A DNA stretch of 6,522 nt from Bacteroidales bacterium (GTDB taxonomy: Bacteria > Bacteroidota > Bacteroidia > Bacteroidales > VadinHA17): NCBI GenBank assembly GCA_016936695.1, contig JAFGXK010000161.1, positions 1 through 6,522 of the forward strand, given 5' to 3'. The position numbers and the translations under genes are program-made. Numbering within the stretch: the first letter of the stretch is position 1; the number at the start of each line of letters is the position of its first letter. Positions 1-5,491 of the stretch are shown in pieces. The notes under the pieces are model-generated. The model was given only the letters and a program-made list of their open reading frames with translations, was not told the origin of the DNA and ran no database searches.

Positions 1-1449
1 GGCGGGCTTCGGGGTACTAGCCTGACTGGCTATTATATTTTGCAATGAACCTGTGATCCGTTCATTATTCCTGAAGGCAACCACGAATGCGTCGCTGTAA
101 CCTTCCCTGCGAAGCTGTGCCTGAAGTCCGGCTGCCGCTGAAGGAGAAAGAAATTCTCCTGCACATGATTTGTATGTGCCATTCGAGAAATACTCAAAAA
201 CATCGTATTTCTTTCCACCTATCGTGATGGTTCTGTCAGCCCTTTTTGCAGAGGTGGCCTGGAACTGCACACGGAACACAATAGCATCGGGATCGGGGGC
301 AGCCTGTGTTTTAACCTCAACAGGAACCGGATCCGCTACCTTTGCTTCTTCGGCAACTTTCTGCACGGGCTTTTCAACAGGCGGTAAAGCTTCCTGCACA
401 ACGGGTTCAGGCTCTTCCTGTATAACCGCAACCGGTATTACCTCCTCTTCAGCAGTGATTACCGTCCGGGCAATAAGACTGAAGACCTCCTGAAGGTTGC
501 CGGCATTGCCGAGAGCCATCTGATCCCTCAGGGTAACCTTGAATAATTGCGGAGCTTTCCCTGCCTGCTTGTATCTTGTTGTGAAGAAAGCCGATTTACC
601 GTCGGTCAAGCTTAGTTTGAACGCAAGATCATCATCCGGAGTGTTGATAAGTTCGGTGAGATTGGCCGGTTTGTCCCATTTGCCTCCGTTGTACCTGCAG
701 AAAAAGATGTCATGACCTCCTGAACCGGATATGCCGTCAGATGAGAAATACAGGTTATTGTCCTGGTCAAGGAATGGCGTCAGTTCATCTCCCTTGGTGT
801 TTATCAGGTTTCCCAGATTTATGGGAGCGGACCACTCGGTACCCTCCCTGTAGGAAATGAAAAGATCAAGCCCGCCCAGGCTTTCGCTCCTGTTGCTGCT
901 GAAAACCATTTTTTCACCGTCGGGCGACAGTGCAGGATGGGAATAAAGCGACCTGTCAGAGCAGAAACTAACCGGTTTGGTGTCGCTGATCCATTCATGT
1001 TTTTTGTTTCTGGCAAGCTCATACCTTGCCTTGAAGATCTTCTCAGGCTCCCTGCTCGAAGGCTTCCTGGTATAATACATCACCGTATAGTCATAGTTAA
1101 AGGTCATTGCCTCAGTTGGAACCTGCCAGGAGAGGGTAGGAGAGAAAAGATTGCGGGAGCCGGTAACGGTATCGAGAGGAACCGCATAATAGGTATCGAT
1201 CTTTCCAAAAGAGGTGTGACTCTCAAGCATCCTGGCCTCATTTTTCGTATCCGAAAGAAAAACAATGCCGTCGCGGTAGAACTGAACACCTGATGAGGGT
1301 GAAACAACATCAAGGCTGAATCTGTCAACTTTAATCAGATCCATGAAATTCTGCTGCCCCGCTGACTGCGCTGAAGCAATGCCGGCAGTAAATGCAATAA
1401 GCATCATTGTTGCCGGTAAAGACAATATTTTTTTAATTGCTATTTTCAT
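1..1449 (-). CDS. Exported PD40 propeller protein with SPOR-like domain, PorE-like (3' end outside window)
   Basis: Partial gene: the frame is open for 483 codons from ATG 1449 to base 1 with no stop. Residues 1-27 look like a signal peptide (basic start, hydrophobic core, cleavage probably after ASA at 27). Residues about 50-305 resemble PD40/WD40-like propeller strands: HPALSPDGEKMVFSSN (171-186) followed by GGLDLF, DELTPFLDQDNNLYFSSDG (221-239) followed by GGHDIFF, and a weaker DDLAFKLSLTDGKSAFFTT (273-291). Residues about 334-388 are a Pro/Glu/Val-rich linker. Residues about 390-465 look like a SPOR domain, from FRVQFQAT to a final DAFVVAFRNNERI; SPOR domains bind peptidoglycan stripped of stem peptides. 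The start lies 18 bp after the porP-like stop, so the two are probably one operon. By analogy with PorE of type IX secretion, the protein may tie an outer-membrane partner to the cell wall. No OmpA domain is visible, but the end TPKPA at the window edge looks like another linker, so a further domain may follow. Domain calls are by eye. Confidence 0.85.
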   Translation of the reverse strand, partial: MKIAIKKILSLPATMMLIAFTAGIASAQSAGQQNFMDLIKVDRFSLDVVSPSSGVQFYRDGIVFLSDTKNEARMLESHTSFGKIDTYYAVPLDTVTGSRNLFSPTLSWQVPTEAMTFNYDYTVMYYTRKPSSREPEKIFKARYELARNKKHEWISDTKPVSFCSDRSLYSHPALSPDGEKMVFSSNRSESLGGLDLFISYREGTEWSAPINLGNLINTKGDELTPFLDQDNNLYFSSDGISGSGGHDIFFCRYNGGKWDKPANLTELINTPDDDLAFKLSLTDGKSAFFTTRYKQAGKAPQLFKVTLRDQMALGNAGNLQEVFSLIARTVITAEEEVIPVAVIQEEPEPVVQEALPPVEKPVQKVAEEAKVADPVPVEVKTQAAPDPDAIVFRVQFQATSAKRADRTITIGGKKYDVFEYFSNGTYKSCAGEFLSPSAAAGLQAQLRREGYSDAFVVAFRNNERITGSLQNIIASQASTPKPA

Positions 1450-1467
1450 AATCCAGACATAAACATT

Positions 1468-2424
1468 TTACCAGTGTCCGCTTTTAATGTAGCCCGACTT
1501 GTTGGGCGAGAAATTGATACCCACAGCAATCTCCGAAGTTAAGGCTTTTTTGTAGAATGGCGAATCCTTGGGCAGAGCAAAATAAGTTCCGACGTAAAAT
1601 TTGGGATACCTGTACTGGAAAAAGAATGAAACTTTGCTGTAGTCGTTGAAATAGGTCCCGATACAGAAATTGCCCACATACAGTTTCAGAAGTGGTTCAA
1701 TGTTTTCCTTAATATTGAACGAAAGCGAATCGTCTGTATGAATTAAAATAGACGGTTCAAATACAATATCCAGGGCTTCACTAAGCACAAATTTGTAACC
1801 GCCGATAAGATGATACTGCCTTGAGACAGGAACTGTATAATTATGCAGCGTTGCCGTGTCTTTAGGCGGATTCAGCAGATTGGTCGCAGAGATCCCGGCA
1901 TAAGCCTTTGGATTGTAAACATAGACACCGAAATCGATATTGGGATAACTGAATTCCTTGTATGGTATTTCCTGGTCTGCTTTCCCTTCCTGGAAATGAT
2001 ACATCCCCTTGACCGCTGCCCCAATCGAAACGAACGACAATCCCCTTCTGCTAAGAGGTATGTGATACGCTGCCGATGCGCTTACTCCGGCATTGTGTGT
2101 CGAGTCGCCGGCTTCGTATTCATTGTAGCCGTATAACCCGACACCGGTGTTTGAATAGGAATAAGTCCTTCCCGAAGGAAGATAGCCCAGCACTTTTTTG
2201 GTCAGACGGGTGTTCCCGCTAAGGATCTGGGAAGAAGACTGTCCCCTGAAACCTGCGTTCATGTCGACAGATAAGTAATCCTTGCTTCCGGCGGCGGCAG
2301 GATTCAGGACAAACGGAGTGTATATCCTGTATGAAACCGGATTGAAGGGTGATTGCTGCCCGAATGATGATGTACAGGCGATTATGGCTAAAAAGATGAG
2401 TAGGATTTTTTTATTCAATGGCAT
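1468..2424 (-). CDS. Type IX secretion system PorP/SprF-family outer-membrane protein
   Basis: Complete at 318 residues, close to the usual length for the PorP/SprF family. The N-terminus has a basic start and a hydrophobic stretch (residues 7-16). Just after the signal comes the family hallmark, YRIYTPFVLNPAAAGSKDY (32-50), matching the usual pattern in which an NPA(Y/A)AG segment opens the barrel. The rest alternates aromatic and polar residues as in a beta-barrel, for example KVSFFFQYRYPKFYVGTYFALP. Known PorP/SprF proteins are outer-membrane parts of type IX secretion or gliding, and paralogues often sit beside surface-protein or PorE-like genes. Here the partner is the PD40/SPOR gene 18 bp downstream. 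No Shine-Dalgarno sequence is evident before ATG 2424. The signal could be cleaved by signal peptidase I (after SSFG, before QQ) or, less likely, at a loose lipobox IIAC ending at Cys17. Family assignment is strong; which substrate or machine it serves cannot be told, so no gene symbol is given. Confidence 0.9.
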   Translation of the reverse strand: MPLNKKILLIFLAIIACTSSFGQQSPFNPVSYRIYTPFVLNPAAAGSKDYLSVDMNAGFRGQSSSQILSGNTRLTKKVLGYLPSGRTYSYSNTGVGLYGYNEYEAGDSTHNAGVSASAAYHIPLSRRGLSFVSIGAAVKGMYHFQEGKADQEIPYKEFSYPNIDFGVYVYNPKAYAGISATNLLNPPKDTATLHNYTVPVSRQYHLIGGYKFVLSEALDIVFEPSILIHTDDSLSFNIKENIEPLLKLYVGNFCIGTYFNDYSKVSFFFQYRYPKFYVGTYFALPKDSPFYKKALTSEIAVGINFSPNKSGYIKSGHW

Positions 2425-2454
2425 ATGGGTTTTAATAAAAATTTAACTCCGGCA

Positions 2455-2468
2455 TTAATAATTATTAA
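2455..2468. repeat. 14-bp perfect AT palindrome upstream of the porP-like gene
   Basis: TTAATAATTATTAA equals its own reverse complement. It ends 31 bp before the porP-like start codon, a place where an operator or promoter could lie. It is made only of A and T in an AT-rich gap, so chance is a real explanation. No regulator can be named. Confidence 0.4.
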
Positions 2469-2473
2469 CCTAA

Positions 2474-2505
2474 GTTGCCAGTTACTGGGTGCTTGTTGCT
2501 AGTTG
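2474..2505 (-). repeat. Degenerate heptamer array, opposite orientation to the main array
   Basis: Read on the plus strand, these 32 bases match about four and a half units of GTTGCTG/GTTACTG, the reverse complement of the main array at 2577-2655, at 27 of 32 positions when aligned by hand. Together the two form an imperfect inverted repeat separated by about 71 bp. It may be an older, decayed array or one arm of a long RNA hairpin between lysS and the porP-like gene. Confidence 0.7.
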
Positions 2506-2576
2506 TCTGAAATGAACACTTTAAATTTTATTGATTATTAAAAGTATTAAATATTTCCTTTTGAACTATAAATTTT

Positions 2577-2655
2577 AACCAGCAACCAGCAACCAGCAAC
2601 CAGCAACCAGCAACCAGCAACCAGCAACCAGTAACCAGTAACCAGTAACCAGCAA
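2577..2655 (+). repeat. Tandem heptamer array, AGCAACC x7 then AGTAACC x3
   Basis: After a partial AACC there are seven exact AGCAACC units (2581-2629), three exact AGTAACC units (2630-2650) and a partial AGCAA (2651-2655). The only difference between the two blocks is C to T at position 3 of the unit. Blocks of identical units suggest growth by slippage or recombination rather than selection on each unit. The array is noncoding, lies 94 bp after the lysS stop and 153 bp before the porP-like start, and can pair with the inverted copy at 2474-2505. The spacing is constant at 7 bp and there are no spacers, so it is not a CRISPR array. Confidence 0.97.
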
Positions 2656-2748
2656 TTAATTATAACGACAAAATAACAAACTAATTGCCGATAAATATTG
2701 AATTAATGATGTTTATTGTCCGCCTGGCGCATAAAATCTTTAGTCCGC

Positions 2749-4479
2749 TTACTCTTTGCCTTTAAGCCATTCCTCAACAGTCTGTGGACTTAGTCCGGAC
2801 AGGCCGAGCTTGTTCTTTTTATTATACCCGTTCAGATCGTTCGACAACTTGCCTGCCTTTGCTGTCTCCTTCAGCTTTGCGAATGTTGTGAACCCAAGCT
2901 TTTTCAGGGGTTCAATCCATTCTTCCGGGATCCCGGCTTCCATGTATTCTTCTTTAGTACTTTCAACCGGAGGTTTATGAATAAGCGGTTTCATCTGGGG
3001 GAACAGGAGAACATCCTGGATCGAGGGCTGATTGGTAAGCAGCATTGCCAGCCTGTCGATGCCAATACCCATCCCTGAGGTGGGAGGCATGCCGTATTCG
3101 AGTGCTTTTACAAAATCAAGGTCAATGAACATGGCCTCATCATCACCCTTCTCAGATAGCTTCAACTGATCCTGAAATCTCTCGAGCTGATCCACCGGAT
3201 CATTAAGTTCCGAATAGGCATTAGCAATCTCCTTACCGTTTATCATCAGCTCAAACCTTTCAACCAGACCGGGTTTGCTACGGTGCTTCTTCGTCAGCGG
3301 AGAGGTCTCAGCGGGATAATCGATTATGAATGTGGGCTGAATATAATTATGCTCGCATTTCTCTCCGAAAATTGTATCGATAAGCTTGCCCTTGCCCATC
3401 TCAGGTGTATGAGGCACTTCAAGCCTGTCACATACCTTTCTCAGTTCCTCTTCAGTCATCCCCGTGATGTCGACCCCGGTATTCTCCATGATTGCATCCG
3501 TCATCGATATCCTTTTGTACGGCGGAGTGAGGTTAATTGTAAGGTCACCATAAACGATTTCAGTCCTTCCGTGAATATCCATCACGGCTTTCCGGATTAT
3601 CTCCTCGGTAAAACTCATCATCCAGAAGTAGTCCTTGTATGCCACGTATATTTCCAGCACCGTGAACTCGGGATTATGGTTACGGTCCATGCCTTCATTT
3701 CTGAAATCCTTCGCAAATTCATAAACACCCTCGAATCCTCCCACTATCAGTCTTTTGAGGTAAAGCTCATTGGCAATCCTGAGATAAAGTGGTATGTCGA
3801 GTGTATTGTGATGAGTGATGAAAGGCCTTGCCGAAGCACCTCCCGGGATGGGCTGGAGAATGGGGGTTTCCACTTCAAGGTACCCCTGTGAATTGAAAAG
3901 CTCGCGCATCGATTGCACTATCATTGTCCGGTTCCGGAACACGTCGCGTACATGCGGATTGACTATGAGATCTACGTAACGCTGGCGGTAGCGCATCTCA
4001 GGATCGGTGACAGCATCATAGAAGATTCCGTCCTTTTCCTTTACCACCGGCAGCGGCCTGATCGATTTGCTAAGTATTGTGAACTCCCTGACATGAACTG
4101 TAATCTCGCCCATCTGGGTCCTGAAAACATGACCTTTTACCCCGATGATGTCACCCATGTCGAGCAGGCGCTTGAAAACAGTGTTGTAAAGGGTTTTGTC
4201 CTCACCCGGACAAAGATCATCCCTTCTGGCATAGATCTGTATCCTTCCTGTCGAATCCATCAGTTCGGCGAAGGAGGCATTCCCCATGATCCGGCGGCTC
4301 ATTATCCTTCCGGCAAGGCATACATCCCCGAACTTCGATTCATCCTTGTCAAATTCATTCAATATGTCGGCAGCATAGGCATTCGTCTTGTATTCGGCTG
4401 CCGGATACGGATCGATGCCAAGCTTTCTCAGTTCAGCAAGCGCATCCCTCCGTATCAGTTCCTGTTCACTTAACATCAT
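2749..4479 (-). CDS. lysS: Lysyl-tRNA synthetase, class II
   Basis: Complete, 576 residues. It joins lysine to tRNA-Lys in the cytoplasm using ATP. The N-terminal anticodon-binding OB fold covers roughly residues 53-137 (CLAGRIMSRRIMGNASFAEL, then DSTGRIQIYARRD). The class II core follows: motif 1 near 185-210 (QGYLEVETPILQP), motif 2 at 258-277 (KDFRNEGMDRNHNPEFTVLE) with the ATP-binding Arg, and motif 3 at 469-482 (GMGIGIDRLAMLLT). NGKEIANAYSELNDP (414-428) is also typical of LysRS. After the core there is a tail of about 75 residues (502-576) that E. coli LysS, at about 505 residues, lacks; from memory such tails are normal in Bacteroidota. The start may be ATG 4479 or the adjacent ATG 4476, giving MMLSEQ or MLSEQ; no Shine-Dalgarno sequence decides between them. 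A -7 promoter element lies 23 bp upstream, so the gene probably starts its own transcript. All motifs are intact. Confidence 0.98.
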   Translation of the reverse strand: MMLSEQELIRRDALAELRKLGIDPYPAAEYKTNAYAADILNEFDKDESKFGDVCLAGRIMSRRIMGNASFAELMDSTGRIQIYARRDDLCPGEDKTLYNTVFKRLLDMGDIIGVKGHVFRTQMGEITVHVREFTILSKSIRPLPVVKEKDGIFYDAVTDPEMRYRQRYVDLIVNPHVRDVFRNRTMIVQSMRELFNSQGYLEVETPILQPIPGGASARPFITHHNTLDIPLYLRIANELYLKRLIVGGFEGVYEFAKDFRNEGMDRNHNPEFTVLEIYVAYKDYFWMMSFTEEIIRKAVMDIHGRTEIVYGDLTINLTPPYKRISMTDAIMENTGVDITGMTEEELRKVCDRLEVPHTPEMGKGKLIDTIFGEKCEHNYIQPTFIIDYPAETSPLTKKHRSKPGLVERFELMINGKEIANAYSELNDPVDQLERFQDQLKLSEKGDDEAMFIDLDFVKALEYGMPPTSGMGIGIDRLAMLLTNQPSIQDVLLFPQMKPLIHKPPVESTKEEYMEAGIPEEWIEPLKKLGFTTFAKLKETAKAGKLSNDLNGYNKKNKLGLSGLSPQTVEEWLKGKE

Positions 4480-4502
4480 AAACCGGTCGCTTAAAATTTT
4501 TG

Positions 4503-4510
4503 CAAAGATA
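4503..4510 (-). promoter_or_regulatory. Candidate Bacteroidota -7 promoter element for lysS
   Basis: The minus strand reads TATCTTTG followed by CA, an exact match to the TAnnTTTG -7 consensus of the primary sigma factor in Bacteroidota. It would start a transcript about 15-20 nt before the lysS ATG, giving a very short leader. I see no convincing -33 TTG box at the usual distance upstream, which lowers confidence. Confidence 0.6.
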
Positions 4511-4512
4511 TC

Positions 4513-4534
4513 AAAATTCAGCTATTGCCTGAAC
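4513..4534 (-). terminator. Weak candidate terminator after the aminotransferase gene
   Basis: On the minus strand TTCAG and CTGAA form a 5-bp stem around a 7-base loop (GCAATAG), extendable by one G-T pair, followed at once by TTTT. It lies 6 bp after the aminotransferase stop and 2 bp before the lysS -7 element. The stem is short and AT-rich, so it would be a weak terminator at best. Confidence 0.35.
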
Positions 4535-4539
4535 GCGGC

Positions 4540-5394
4540 TCACGAATGTTTGTACGAGCAGATCTGATCGTTGAACCGTTCCCTGAGCATCCTGGTTACA
4601 GGTCCCGGAACTCCGCCTCCGATCTCAAAATTATCCACCCTGACGACAGGGGTGATTTCACCTGATGTATTGGTTATGAATATCTCCTGAACCTTCGACA
4701 GTTTTTTGAGGGCTATAGCTTCCTCCTTTACGGGGATACCCTCCCTGCGGGCCAGTTTGATAAAGTTTTTCCGTGTGATGCCGGATAATATGTTTTCAGA
4801 TTCAGGATGGGTATAGACAATCCCTTTCTGAACAAAGAAGATATTGGAGTGCGAGCATTCGGTGATCAATCCGTTCCTGACAAAGGCACATTCAAAGAAA
4901 CCATTGCTGACTGCATCCTGGAAACCAAGCGTGTTGGGCAAAAGGGCAATGGATTTGATGTCGCAGCGCGCCCATCTGATGTCTTCCTTAACAGTTATGG
5001 CAACTCCCGACTCCCTGCCGGCATTCTCGGGTGTGAATTCCCTTGCAAAGGCATAGGTTGTCGGACCTACAGGAGGCGAGGGGAATGCATGGGTACGGCT
5101 GGCGGCTCCTCTTGTTACCTGAAGATAAACAAGAGCCTGTGAATTCGCAAGATGATTCAGCTTTACGAGTTCCCTGGCAATTACCGGGAATTTGTCCTCC
5201 TCCGGCCACGAAATCAGAGTTTCCCTGAGACTCCTTTTCATCCTTGCCATATGACCATCCATTTCAAAAAAGAATCCCTGGTACCACCTTACTACTTCAT
5301 AAATACCTTCCGCAAACAGAAATCCGCGGTCATCAGGACTTATCCTGATCTCATCTCTGGGCATGAAAGTGCCATTGAAATATGCTATGTCCAT
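4540..5394 (-). CDS. dat: D-amino-acid transaminase (class IV PLP aminotransferase)
   Basis: Complete, 284 residues, the normal length for the family. The best-known reaction is D-alanine plus 2-oxoglutarate to pyruvate plus D-glutamate, using PLP in the cytoplasm; it can supply D-glutamate for peptidoglycan. The fold signatures run in order: YFNG (5-8), DDRGFLFAEGIYEV (21-34), YLQVTRG (90-96), DIRWARCDIKS (138-148) with Lys147 as the PLP Schiff-base lysine, LITECSHSN (176-184) with Glu179 for the pyridine nitrogen, ILSGITR (202-208) and ITPV (247-250). Arg100 and His102 in SRTHAFP, with Tyr32, match the carboxylate trap (Arg98, His100, Tyr31) of Bacillus D-amino-acid transaminase. That favours this function over branched-chain aminotransferase or aminodeoxychorismate lyase, though substrate choice remains inferred. 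GGAAAG lies 4 bases before ATG 5394 and could be a weak ribosome binding site. It is 97 bp after fucK and 60 bp before lysS, with no obvious pathway link to either. Confidence 0.88.
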   Translation of the reverse strand: MDIAYFNGTFMPRDEIRISPDDRGFLFAEGIYEVVRWYQGFFFEMDGHMARMKRSLRETLISWPEEDKFPVIARELVKLNHLANSQALVYLQVTRGAASRTHAFPSPPVGPTTYAFAREFTPENAGRESGVAITVKEDIRWARCDIKSIALLPNTLGFQDAVSNGFFECAFVRNGLITECSHSNIFFVQKGIVYTHPESENILSGITRKNFIKLARREGIPVKEEAIALKKLSKVQEIFITNTSGEITPVVRVDNFEIGGGVPGPVTRMLRERFNDQICSYKHS

Positions 5395-5421
5395 TTTGCT
5401 TTCCGGTTAACTAATTTATAA

Positions 5422-5488
5422 ACAGATCAGTCCTGAAAAAGTTTACTGTTCCGCAACTGGTGTTTGCCAGTTCATGTCTCTGATCTGT
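5422..5488 (-). repeat. Nested inverted repeat in the fucK-dat gap, possible terminator or attenuator
   Basis: ACAGATCAG (5422-5430) and CTGATCTGT (5480-5488) are perfect 9-bp reverse complements. Inside them AACTGG (5455-5460) and CCAGTT (5467-5472) form a 6-bp hairpin with a 6-base loop. The outer stem starts 4 bases after the fucK stop codon and on the minus strand is followed by a T/A-rich stretch (TTTATAAATT) rather than a clean T run. It could end or slow fucK transcription, or be a dyad for a regulator of dat. The large outer loop (49 bases) makes a standard terminator unlikely. Confidence 0.45.
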
Positions 5489-5491
5489 CAT

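Larger units (their letters stand above)
2425..2748. other. AT-rich intergenic region between lysS and the porP-like gene
   Basis: A 324-bp gap with no supportable gene. From the lysS side it holds about 90 bp of plain AT-rich sequence, a heptamer tandem array, about 70 bp of AT-rich spacer, a degenerate copy of the array in the opposite orientation, and a 14-bp AT palindrome close to the porP-like start. I looked for a Bacteroidota -7 element (TAnnTTTG) reading toward porP and found only near misses ending in a base other than G. I found no classic GC-rich hairpin plus T run after lysS. A promoter for the porP operon is expected here but I cannot place it. Confidence 0.8.

Noticed and set aside
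170..493. Plus-strand frame of 107 codons rich in Ser, Thr, Gly and Ala
   Set aside because: It is the antisense of the Pro/Glu/Val-rich linker and SPOR region of the PD40 gene; its low complexity comes from that linker.
1447..1467. Tiny frame ATGTTTATG...TGA whose stop overlaps the PD40 gene start
   Set aside because: Only six codons long in the gap after the porP-like gene; it could be a coupling leader but nothing distinguishes it from chance.
2577..2655. CRISPR array
   Set aside because: The units are 7 bp, directly adjacent and without spacers, so this is a simple tandem repeat.
2711..2748. lysS terminator built from the GTCCGC repeats
   Set aside because: The two GTCCGC copies are direct, not inverted, and the CGCC-A-GGCG element has too small a loop to fold, with no T run after it.
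3283..4473. Long plus-strand open frames of 202 and 186 codons opposite lysS
   Set aside because: They are antisense to a fully conserved lysS, resemble no family I know, and are explained by codon bias of the real gene.
5411..5491. Minus-strand small open frame of 26 codons starting one base after the fucK stop (MTDQRHELAN...)
   Set aside because: It covers the nested inverted repeat, has no ribosome binding site of its own and resembles no known small protein; chance is likely.
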